Origin: JAQUOA01 sp037443785
Lineage (GTDB): Bacteria > Bacteroidota > Ignavibacteria > UBA10030 > UBA8401
Direction: 5' to 3'
DNA length: 64,000 nucleotides
Assembly: GCA_037443785.1 (NCBI GenBank)
Contig: JBBINR010000014.1
Coordinates: forward strand, 1-64,000
Under the pieces are notes generated by a model, which made no database searches, was not told where the DNA came from, and saw nothing but the letters and a program-made list of their open reading frames with translations. The translations under genes were made by a program, and so were the position numbers. Position 1 is the first letter of the stretch. Each line of letters opens with the position of its first letter. Positions 24,850 through 32,827 of this stretch are shown here, piece after piece.

Positions 24850-26241
24850 CTATTTGATCAAGGCAATTTTTTTTGTCACTGAATAATTTGGCGTCTGTAA
24901 AGTATAAAAATATATTCCACTTCCCAAATTCGATGCATCAAACATTCTTTGATAATTTTCCCCTGCAATAAGATACTCCTTCATCACTGTAGCCACCTCT
25001 CTGCCAACAACATCGTACACTTGTAACGTCGTTAATCCGGATTGTGGAATTGTGAATCGAATTATAGTCGATAAATTAAACGGATTAGGGGAAGCCGTTA
25101 CAGATAAAAAATTTTGTTTTTTTGCATCCAGTTCATTTACTTTCGCCGGTGCATCTTCAAATGCTGTTATCGAGGTTAACACTTCGCCAAAGAAACTGAA
25201 GAGCGATAGATTTTCCCATCCCGATTGCCACAACTCAGAGGAAAGCGCATCCGGTTCCCAATAAAAAACTCCTCTTCCATGATTGTTTGGAACATTCTTG
25301 ACACTTTTTAAAACATCGGAAAGAAACAATCCTTGTCCGTCGACGGTTGCAGGATATCCTGATAAAAGCTGAGTAGGGCTTGAAACGATGTTGCCTCCTT
25401 TATCATTGTTTTGCAGCGTGAATGGATAGGCGATTTCTGCAAGGACAATATCTTTGTTGTACCTCGCCTCCAGATTAGTAATATTCAACGACATATTTGC
25501 TAACGAACCATGCCACCACGGATAATATGAAAGACCGATGATGTCGCATGGAACGTTGTATGAAAAAAGTTTATCAAAAAACCACGCACAAGCATTGTAA
25601 TCACCGCCACGATCAATATGAACCATTCGAGTTACGATTTCAGATGGAGAAAGAACTTCGCTCATTCCTTGATCTGCTGCTTTCAATAAATCGGTGAAAT
25701 GAATCCACTGTTGAACGGTATTCGAATCCCCCCGAATATCTCCTTCAGGCCATAACATTCCGCCGATAATTTCATTTCCAAATTGAACCATATCGGGAAG
25801 CGTCCCCTGAGCTTTTAAAGCAGCAAAAACTGCATGAACATATTGATGAACGCTGTCTTTCAAAACATTATATGATAGTTCATTCCACGCCGCAGGTTTT
25901 ATTTGTTTTCCGGGATCAGCCCACCAATCTGAGAAATGAAAATCGAGAAGAAGTTTTAACCCGGCATTTTTCACCCGCGTAGCCATCTTCAATGTACTAT
26001 CCAAACCATTAATTCCAAACTTTGGCGTATGCCATATGCGAAGGCGAATATAATTGAAGCCGTGATTTTTGAGAATGATCAGCGGATCTTTGGCGTTTCC
26101 CCCTTCTCTGAAAATTGCTCCGCTCGTTTCAACTTCTTGCAGCCAGGAAATATCAGCCCCTTTAAAAAATTTCGTCGTTTGTGCTGCCGCAATATTCTCA
26201 ACGCAAGAGAAAACCCAAAGAATAACAAGATATTTTTTCAT
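24850..26241 (-). CDS. GH53 endo-beta-1,4-galactanase with T9SS sorting domain
   Basis: The 463-residue secreted enzyme is of the arabinogalactan endo-beta-1,4-galactanase family. The signal peptide ends IAAAQ. The catalytic barrel opens FKGADISWLQEVE, carries the acid/base Glu in VQFGNEIIGGMLWPEG (about residue 154) and the nucleophile Glu in DIVLAEIAYPFT (about residue 268). RLRIWHTP and DFHFSDWWADPGKQ are also family landmarks. The sorting domain occupies the last about 85 residues. The enzyme would cut beta-1,4-galactan in plant pectin or type I arabinogalactan outside the cell. It is first in the operon with the GH31 gene. Confidence 0.93.
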   Translation of the reverse strand: MKKYLVILWVFSCVENIAAAQTTKFFKGADISWLQEVETSGAIFREGGNAKDPLIILKNHGFNYIRLRIWHTPKFGINGLDSTLKMATRVKNAGLKLLLDFHFSDWWADPGKQIKPAAWNELSYNVLKDSVHQYVHAVFAALKAQGTLPDMVQFGNEIIGGMLWPEGDIRGDSNTVQQWIHFTDLLKAADQGMSEVLSPSEIVTRMVHIDRGGDYNACAWFFDKLFSYNVPCDIIGLSYYPWWHGSLANMSLNITNLEARYNKDIVLAEIAYPFTLQNNDKGGNIVSSPTQLLSGYPATVDGQGLFLSDVLKSVKNVPNNHGRGVFYWEPDALSSELWQSGWENLSLFSFFGEVLTSITAFEDAPAKVNELDAKKQNFLSVTASPNPFNLSTIIRFTIPQSGLTTLQVYDVVGREVATVMKEYLIAGENYQRMFDASNLGSGIYFYTLQTPNYSVTKKIALIK

Positions 26242-26348
26242 GAAATGTTTCGTTCATCAATTAATAATACCATGTAAAAAAGGTACGACCTTTAAACAGC
26301 GAATACAATCTTTATCTATTCTCTTCTATAAAGAGAATTCCAGAGTAA

Positions 26349-26380
26349 AACAGAAAAGCCGATGATCATCATCGGCTTTT
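26349..26380 (-). terminator. Terminator of the 830-aa T9SS gene
   Basis: The 12-bp stem AAAAGCCGATGA (26354-26365) pairs with TCATCGGCTTTT (26369-26380) around a 3-base loop; on the minus strand the stem leads into TTTTCTGTTTT. It isolates the GH53-GH31 operon from the gene upstream. Confidence 0.85.
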
Positions 26381-26409
26381 GTTTACTACCATCAGAAGGC
26401 TTTATCGCA

Positions 26410-28902
26410 TTACTTCATTAATACCATTTTTCTTGTTTGATGAAAACTTCCCGACGTGAGCTGATAAAAGTAAAGACCGCTGGAAAGATTTTCTGCATTG
26501 AAGTTTACCGAATAATTTCCCGCCTCTTTCACTTCGTTTACCAATGTGACTATTTCTTTTCCGAGGGCATCAAATACTTTCAGGGTGACGTAACCATTCA
26601 GTGGTAATTGGTAATTGATTGATGTTGCCGGATTGAATGGGTTTGGATAATTTTGAATGAGCGTAAATTCTTTTGGTGCATCATTCAATGTTACTTCGAC
26701 TGTTTGCGAATAGGTAAATTTTCCATCGCGGTCAATTTGTTTTAAGCGATACGAATAATTTCCAGAAGAATGATTCTTATCAACAAACGAATATGATTTC
26801 GGAGAATTACTGTTTCCGTTTCCTTCTACAAAACCAATTTTACTAAATCCCCCACTCGCTTCGCTCGTTTCCCCCTTTACAAAGGGAGAATCCGCCGAAG
26901 GCGGAAGGGGGATTTGTTTTCGTTCAACTTCAAACCCGTAGCTATTTTTTTCCGTCGCTGTCTCCCACAATAATCTAACTTCTGATTTCTGACTTCTGAC
27001 TTCTGCTTTGAATGAAACAAGTTCTACCGGCAGCGGATCATTCGTGCCTACGGTGAATTGACTGTACGATGAAATACCACTGAAGATAACATAATCTGTT
27101 CCCACAGCGTATGCGCCCGACTGCGCTGCCGTCCAACTACCGCTGCTGTTGGAGCTGCGCTGATATAACGTGTAATTCGCCGGAGAAGCAGTGCCGTTGT
27201 TCGTAAACGTTGTCGGAACATAGATCTGCGGCATGGCAGAGAATATTCCGGCATTACCGAAAAAATGCACAATGAAATATCTATCAGTCAATACTGTTGA
27301 TGATCCGGACGGAAGCTGATTTGGCGCGGAATTGATTTTCGTGACAACGACATCAACGGAATTATCATATGGGTCTGAGGTCGTAATGACAAATTCATTT
27401 GAAATCCCGTGAACGCCCGTGAGTGTGCCAGATGCATAACTGCTTATGCCGCTTCCAAGCGGAATATCAGAGTTGCCGCGCGTTGGAAAATTTTGATACA
27501 CTCCGTTATATCCATTGCCTGTTCCGTCACCGGTCGTCGTTCCGCTTGTTTCATCCATTCTCCAATATCCAAGCAGACCTGATTCATTACCGGCGAGCGA
27601 GAGATGCATATTCTCTCGAAGCTGCTGTGCGGTACGAACAGTCGACCAAAGACGCACTTCATCAATCGAACCCGGAAACGGCAAGTTCGTCATGTTCGAA
27701 TAAGCATTTCCAATCACCGCTGCAAAAATATTATCTGCTTCATTTGCATTTCTGGTCAACGTGGTTGTATAGACCGGAGCGCCGTCAACATACAGGATCG
27801 TTCCGTTTGTCACGCCCGATTGGAACGACATTGCAACGTGATGCCACGTTCCATCGGCAACATTTGTTGATGATACCTGGTATCCTTGATTGGAAGAGGT
27901 AGGTCCCCAATTGTAAATTCCCAGATTCCCGCCGTTGATCATCAGCGAATATTCATTCGCCTTCGAAAAGACCGCCGAGTTGGACGCGCTTGTCTTGATC
28001 CACGCTTCAACAGTTCCGGTTGTCACTTTCAGTGCAGCGTTGTTGGGAAGGATAACGTATTGATCGGTCCCGTTGAACGTGAGATTGTTCCCGGCGCCGG
28101 ACTGCGGTTGAAATAGTCCCGTACCACTCAACGGGAGTTTCGTTGTTGAACCAGACGGCGCATCGCTCACGAACGTTACACTATCAGCAACTGATGTTGC
28201 ACCGGACGGTGTGTATGTAATGGTGAATGTTTGTGTTCCGCTTGCTGCAACAGACGCACTTGTCGGTGTGACGGTAAATTGACTATTAATAACTGACACA
28301 GAAGAGATCGTGAGTGTGTAACATCCGGCATTGGTAATTGTAACGCTGTCTCGTTTTACCGTTCCAACAGACGATGTGCCGAATGCGATTGATGATTGAG
28401 AAAAAGATGCGTACGCCGGCTTCGACATCCATAGAGAGGCAACAAGGTCAGCAGAACCGCCTAACAGTGTACCGCCGGGATACGGATTTGAAGTCTGTGC
28501 AGAATAATATGTTGTGGCACCCGAAAAAGAGATCGTATATTTTTCGCCCGAAGTAAGATAAAGACTTGTCTGATAAGGAAATGATACACTTTTCCAATTT
28601 TCTGAACCAACTATACCATAATTTACTGAAGTACTGTACAATAGTGTGCCGCCCGTTCCTTCGCCTTGGTACACATCATACGTTATCGAACCATACGTGT
28701 ACATGTACACTTGAAATCCCGTAAGCATACCGCTAAAAGTCGGCGTGAACGATTGCCATCCTTGGCTGTTGCTGACGTGAATTGAACCGCTCTGGCTTAC
28801 ATTCATTATTAGAGAATCGCACTGCGCATACGCCCCGTTGTGGGTGAGGATTGAAAGAGAAAAAATGATGACAAAAAAAGCGGCGATACCATTACGCTTC
28901 AT
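26410..28902 (-). CDS. T9SS surface protein with HYDIN-like and LamG-type domains
   Basis: The 830-residue exported protein has signal peptide MKRNGIAAFFVIIFSLSILT. Residues about 27-155 form a beta-sandwich (SQGWQSFTPTFSGMLTGFQVYMYT) of carbohydrate-binding-like appearance. About 160-265 is an ASPM/HYDIN-type Ig domain (GTVKRDSVTITNAGCYTLTISSV). About 270-470 is a LamG/concanavalin domain (TGTVEAWIKTSASN, DGTWHHVAMSFQSG, GSIDEVRLWS). A linker made partly of repeated DNA follows, and the sorting domain NYPNPFNPATSINYQL ends KMVLMK. It probably binds extracellular polysaccharide or debris. It lies downstream of an HK/LuxR regulator pair, with its own leader of about 180 bp. Confidence 0.86.
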   Translation of the reverse strand: MKRNGIAAFFVIIFSLSILTHNGAYAQCDSLIMNVSQSGSIHVSNSQGWQSFTPTFSGMLTGFQVYMYTYGSITYDVYQGEGTGGTLLYSTSVNYGIVGSENWKSVSFPYQTSLYLTSGEKYTISFSGATTYYSAQTSNPYPGGTLLGGSADLVASLWMSKPAYASFSQSSIAFGTSSVGTVKRDSVTITNAGCYTLTISSVSVINSQFTVTPTSASVAASGTQTFTITYTPSGATSVADSVTFVSDAPSGSTTKLPLSGTGLFQPQSGAGNNLTFNGTDQYVILPNNAALKVTTGTVEAWIKTSASNSAVFSKANEYSLMINGGNLGIYNWGPTSSNQGYQVSSTNVADGTWHHVAMSFQSGVTNGTILYVDGAPVYTTTLTRNANEADNIFAAVIGNAYSNMTNLPFPGSIDEVRLWSTVRTAQQLRENMHLSLAGNESGLLGYWRMDETSGTTTGDGTGNGYNGVYQNFPTRGNSDIPLGSGISSYASGTLTGVHGISNEFVITTSDPYDNSVDVVVTKINSAPNQLPSGSSTVLTDRYFIVHFFGNAGIFSAMPQIYVPTTFTNNGTASPANYTLYQRSSNSSGSWTAAQSGAYAVGTDYVIFSGISSYSQFTVGTNDPLPVELVSFKAEVRSQKSEVRLLWETATEKNSYGFEVERKQIPLPPSADSPFVKGETSEASGGFSKIGFVEGNGNSNSPKSYSFVDKNHSSGNYSYRLKQIDRDGKFTYSQTVEVTLNDAPKEFTLIQNYPNPFNPATSINYQLPLNGYVTLKVFDALGKEIVTLVNEVKEAGNYSVNFNAENLSSGLYFYQLTSGSFHQTRKMVLMK
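26845..26915. repeat. Composite palindromic repeat inside the linker of the LamG T9SS gene
   Basis: The outer arms AAATCCCCC (26845-26853) and GGGGGATTT (26907-26915) enclose CCCTTT/AAAGGG and CCGCC/GGCGG hairpins. The gene reads through it in frame, giving a Pro/Ser/Gly-rich linker (IPLPPSADSPFVKGE...). It belongs to the same general class as the repeat at 16576-16623. Confidence 0.75.
26978..27005. repeat. 7-bp tandem repeat (ACTTCTG)4 in the same gene
   Basis: Four consecutive 7-bp units ACTTCTG, ATTTCTG, ACTTCTG and ACTTCTG encode the SQKSEVR-type segment of the linker upstream of the sorting domain. Confidence 0.8.
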
Positions 28903-29025
28903 ACGGTCTCCAAGGATAGACGATGAGAATACAGTTATTTCCCCGCATCAATGTGGAAATCGGATGAAAGAATCTCAATAGCCCAAATGGGTAACGGGGT
29001 GATGGTGAACACCGGTAGGATTGAT

Positions 29026-29040
29026 ACAATGATTCATTGT
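29026..29040. promoter_or_regulatory. Inverted repeat upstream of the LamG T9SS gene (possible operator)
   Basis: ACAATGA and TCATTGT flank a single base. It lies about 125 bp before ATG 28902 and just after the LuxR-type regulator gene at 29082. A regulator-binding role is only suggested by symmetry and position. Confidence 0.3.
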
Positions 29041-29081
29041 ACTATTGATCTATGACTCGATGGAATAACGAAGTACTGTTG

Positions 29082-29726
29082 TTACTTCTTGAGGTATTTC
29101 ACGACTGCTTCGGTGCGTGAACGGACATGGAGTTTGGAATAGATTTTTTTGAGATGATTGTGAACGGTATCTGCGCTGATGTGGAGTTCGGCAGCAATTT
29201 CCTTGTATGTTTTACCTGAAGACAGAGAGAAGAGAATATCCTCTTCACGTTCGGAGAGAGGAATATCTTCTTGTTTATTACCGGGAGAGTGAAACGAGTG
29301 AACTACTTTCCGTGCAATTTGCGGCGACATTGGTGCGCCACCGTTGAATACTTCACGAATTCCTTTGAGCAATTCATCCGGCTGCGACATTTTCAACAAA
29401 TATCCCGAAGCCCCTGCTTGCAACGCTTGAAATATTTTGTTGTTGTCTTCATACACGGTCAGCATGAGGAATTGCACATCAGGAAGTTTTGATTTCAGCG
29501 TGCGAACGCACTCGATGCCTGAAACTCCCGGAAGATTGATATCCATCAGCACAATGTCTGGCACTTTTTGAGGAATATCTTTGATCGCTGTTTCTCCATC
29601 TTCATACGCACTGATGCAGCGAAATCCATGCGTCCCTTCCAGCAGCACAATCATGCTGGAACGCAATCGCTCATCATCTTCAACGATGGAAACACGAATT
29701 GGTATTTGAGATTTTCGATCAATCAT
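29082..29726 (-). CDS. NarL/LuxR-type response regulator (pair 1)
   Basis: The 214-residue regulator has receiver residues in VEDDER and phosphoacceptor Asp62 in VLMDINLPGVSG, and the conserved Thr and Lys regions (MLTVYEDN, YLLKMSQPDE). The LuxR-type HTH at the C-terminus reads LSEREEDILFSLSSGKTYKEIAAELHISADTVHNHLKKIYSKL. It lies 74 bp downstream of the propeller histidine kinase gene and is its likely partner. The next gene is a T9SS surface protein, a plausible target. Confidence 0.9.
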   Translation of the reverse strand: MIDRKSQIPIRVSIVEDDERLRSSMIVLLEGTHGFRCISAYEDGETAIKDIPQKVPDIVLMDINLPGVSGIECVRTLKSKLPDVQFLMLTVYEDNNKIFQALQAGASGYLLKMSQPDELLKGIREVFNGGAPMSPQIARKVVHSFHSPGNKQEDIPLSEREEDILFSLSSGKTYKEIAAELHISADTVHNHLKKIYSKLHVRSRTEAVVKYLKK

Positions 29727-29800
29727 GGAATATTGTATCGCAATCGGTTTTGAAGTTCAATAGCCTGATTGGGTACTACTCAGAAATCAGCATTCAATGC

Positions 29801-32740
29801 TCAACTTTCCCTCAACGAAATTCTGAACGTAACAACGGTTCCCTTGCCGGAGACCGAAGATATTTCCATACTTCCTCCGACACCTTCAATTCTTTTTTTC
29901 ATATTCCCAACGCCGTTGTTGAAGCGATGTAATTGTGTGTTGGAAAAACCGCGTCCATTATCTTCAATTGAAAGATGAACAACATTTGTTTCCACATGTA
30001 CAGAAAATTTCACTTCTGTTGCACGCGCATGTTTTACAATATTATGAAGCGACTCCTTCACCGCCATAAAGATGCTGTGACGCTGTTCGGAAGAGAGCGG
30101 AACAGTAGGAATATCGGGAGGAATTGCCAACCGGCATCGTATTTCAGCGTGCATCAAATAACGGATGGCATACTGCTCAAGGAAATCGATCAAACTGTCC
30201 AGCGTATCTTGCTGCGGATTCACCGCCCAGACAATCTCGCGAAATGAATCAATCACTCCACGTGCAGTCGCACCAATGTTCGTTAAATGCTGCTGCGTTT
30301 CGGATTTGTTTTTCCCCTTCTTTGCAAAGTCAGTCATCAAACCGATTTCTGTCAGCCGTGCACCGAGTTCGTCATGCAAATCATGAGCAATCCGAAGACG
30401 TTCCCGTTCCACCGCTGCTGTTTTTTCGATTGCCCGAATTTTTTCACGCGTCTTTCTCTGCTCATTTAATTTTACTGTCCACACAATTACGCCGATCGAT
30501 AGGAATGCCACTCCCGAACGGAACCACCACGTCATCCAGAACGGCGGTAAAATAGTGAACATCACTGCATCTCCTTGCTCGTTCCAATAACCGTCATCGT
30601 TTGATGCGATTACCTGAAAGCGGTATTCTCCTGGCGGCATCTGAGTAAAGTACGCAGTCCGCCGCGTGCCGGCATCAATCCATTCAGAATGATATCCGTC
30701 AATTCTAAACCGGAATTTTACCTTGGATGGATCAGTGAAATTGAGTGCCGTATAATGGATTTCGATATTAGAGCTGTCGTACGGAATTTCCGACCTGCCA
30801 AGGTCAGTTCGAGAACCGTCAATAAAAAATTGTTCAATATGCACCTGGGGCAGTACAGTATTCACAACTACTGTTGAAGGATCGACAACTGCCAATCCCT
30901 CCACTGTGGGAAAATAGATCTTTCCTGCCGCATCCTTCACGGCTGAAGGCTGAAATCCACCGTTTGTTTCGATTGTCCTCATCCCTTCCAGCTTTCCGAA
31001 TGACTTCACCCGTAAAGGGCGCTCCGGATGTTCAGCATGCTCATTCAACTCTTTTCTGCTCACACGCGCAATGCCACGGTTGCTCCCCATCCAGAAATAC
31101 CCCGAATCATCCTCAACGATATGTGAAATGATATTGTCGAACATGCCGTCGGCCATTGTAAACACAGTAAATGTTCCATTGCGATACCGAATTAATCCGC
31201 CTCCGTAGGAACCGAACCACATCGTTCCATCCCCATCTTGATAAATGGCGCGGATATAGTGACTGGTCAACCCTGGAATTGCCATAAACGATTCAATCGA
31301 TCCATTTCGCATCCTGTTCAATCCGTTGACGGTCCCAATCCATAGATTGTTCGAGCGGTCTTGAAAGATGCATCGAACATCGTTCGATGAAAGTCCCTGT
31401 TCGATTGAATATTTTTTAAATTGACCATCGTGCAATGAAAATAATCCGTTAGAGCAACCGAACCACATGTCGCCTCTGCGGTCTTCATATATCACGAAAA
31501 GGAATTTACCGGAAAATCCAGGATAGTACTTCTTCTTTCCATTCAGACGGTACAGTATGCGTCCCGAATCAGTTCCCCATACACGCCCTTTCGAATCTTC
31601 CAAAATGGACCAGGTAAATCCATTGCTATCGTACATCGGAACCTTCGAACGAACAATATGATCTCCTGTCATTTCAAAATCGCCGCCGCCATTGGTACCG
31701 ATCAGCAAGCCGCCGTTCTTGCGCGGAGCGAGTGATAACACCCGTTCTTCACGAAGACCCTGTTGGCGACCATAGGTAACAACTGATGCTGAACGGATCT
31801 TCTCCAGTCCACGAGAGAAAGTTCCTGCCCAGTAATTTCCCTCCTTGTCTTGAATGAAACTGCTGAGACTCACATCGGAAAGTCCGTCGTCGTTTGTGAT
31901 AGTGATGATCTGCGGTCCTGTTAATCGAGCCGCTCCGACGTTGCCGACTCCCCAAACATCGCTGTTGTTATCGACAAGCAAATGCTGAAGATTATTGGAC
32001 GGAAGCCCATCGCGAACAGTATAGCGTTTCATCATCCCGTTCCGGTATCGTAAAATACCGCTCCCGTTCGTGGCTATCCACACAGTCCCTTTTGGATATT
32101 CAACGACACTCCATGGATTATACCGCGCGACAGAAGTTACGTCGAAACAGCGGACGATTGTACCACCGATTGCACAAAGAACATCTTTACCCGTGACCGC
32201 CCAGAAATCTCCTTCGCCCGCAGTCGCTCTGCGCCGAAGTGAGTCATTATAGATGAAGTTTTGACGGGTAAATTTCTTTCCATCGTAACGATAAATCGAA
32301 CTGCCAATCACCCAAAGAACCCCTTTTTTATCCTGAAGAATATCCCCGCTCAGCGACACTCCGTATTGTTCAATGAATGACGTGAATCCATTCTTGTCCT
32401 TCCGAATCAATCCCTGTTCCGTGCTGATCCAGAGAACGGAGTCTCTATCTTCGAATATTTTTAAACATCGATCAGACATCATCCCAGGAGAATTAGAACG
32501 ATCGAACACGGTGAAACTGACGCCATCAAACCGGACAAGTCCGCCGAAGGTAGCAAGCCAGAGATATCCATCCTTCGACTGAATAATCGAATTCACAGAA
32601 CTCTGAGGAAGTCCTTCATCCAATCCCCAGTGAGTAATAACAAAATGCTTTGGCGGTCGAATCTGTGCAGAAGTCTCGGCTGAGATTGAAAGGAAAATGC
32701 AAAACAGGAAAAATCGGAGTATGAAGTCTGTTTGTTTCAT
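29801..32740 (-). CDS. Hybrid-sensor-like histidine kinase with periplasmic propeller (pair 1)
   Basis: The 979-residue kinase starts at ATG 32740; the longer frame to 32821 crosses a terminator. A signal peptide (FILRFFLFCIFLSISAETSA) is followed by about 14 two-component-regulator propeller repeats (SKDGYLWLATFGGLVRFDG, NNLWIGTVNGLNRMRNG) that fold into two periplasmic propellers. A Y_Y_Y Ig-like domain (RFRIDGYHSEWIDAGT) and one membrane helix (FRSGVAFLSIGVIVWTV) follow. The cytoplasmic part has a HisKA_3 dimerisation helix with the phospho-His in LHDELGARLTEIG (about residue 786) and an ATPase domain (SIEDNGRGF). There is no C-terminal receiver. Such sensors usually detect glycan fragments; the ligand here is unknown. 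Confidence 0.9.
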   Translation of the reverse strand: MKQTDFILRFFLFCIFLSISAETSAQIRPPKHFVITHWGLDEGLPQSSVNSIIQSKDGYLWLATFGGLVRFDGVSFTVFDRSNSPGMMSDRCLKIFEDRDSVLWISTEQGLIRKDKNGFTSFIEQYGVSLSGDILQDKKGVLWVIGSSIYRYDGKKFTRQNFIYNDSLRRRATAGEGDFWAVTGKDVLCAIGGTIVRCFDVTSVARYNPWSVVEYPKGTVWIATNGSGILRYRNGMMKRYTVRDGLPSNNLQHLLVDNNSDVWGVGNVGAARLTGPQIITITNDDGLSDVSLSSFIQDKEGNYWAGTFSRGLEKIRSASVVTYGRQQGLREERVLSLAPRKNGGLLIGTNGGGDFEMTGDHIVRSKVPMYDSNGFTWSILEDSKGRVWGTDSGRILYRLNGKKKYYPGFSGKFLFVIYEDRRGDMWFGCSNGLFSLHDGQFKKYSIEQGLSSNDVRCIFQDRSNNLWIGTVNGLNRMRNGSIESFMAIPGLTSHYIRAIYQDGDGTMWFGSYGGGLIRYRNGTFTVFTMADGMFDNIISHIVEDDSGYFWMGSNRGIARVSRKELNEHAEHPERPLRVKSFGKLEGMRTIETNGGFQPSAVKDAAGKIYFPTVEGLAVVDPSTVVVNTVLPQVHIEQFFIDGSRTDLGRSEIPYDSSNIEIHYTALNFTDPSKVKFRFRIDGYHSEWIDAGTRRTAYFTQMPPGEYRFQVIASNDDGYWNEQGDAVMFTILPPFWMTWWFRSGVAFLSIGVIVWTVKLNEQRKTREKIRAIEKTAAVERERLRIAHDLHDELGARLTEIGLMTDFAKKGKNKSETQQHLTNIGATARGVIDSFREIVWAVNPQQDTLDSLIDFLEQYAIRYLMHAEIRCRLAIPPDIPTVPLSSEQRHSIFMAVKESLHNIVKHARATEVKFSVHVETNVVHLSIEDNGRGFSNTQLHRFNNGVGNMKKRIEGVGGSMEISSVSGKGTVVTFRISLRES

Positions 32741-32763
32741 CGTGCCAAAATACAGAATACGGG

Positions 32764-32798
32764 GGAAAAAGCAAAGCCCCATCATTGACGGGGCTTTG
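32764..32798 (-). terminator. Terminator of the GLUG T9SS gene
   Basis: CAAAGCCCC (32772-32780) pairs with GGGGCTTTG (32790-32798); on the minus strand the stem is followed by CTTTTTCCC. Confidence 0.8.
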
Positions 32799-32827
32799 TT
32801 TGAATGGGACTTGTTCATCATCTGGAA

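Noticed and set aside
27423..27902. 159-codon + strand ORF
   Set aside because: Antisense to the LamG domain of the 830-aa T9SS gene; no start signal and no protein-like composition.
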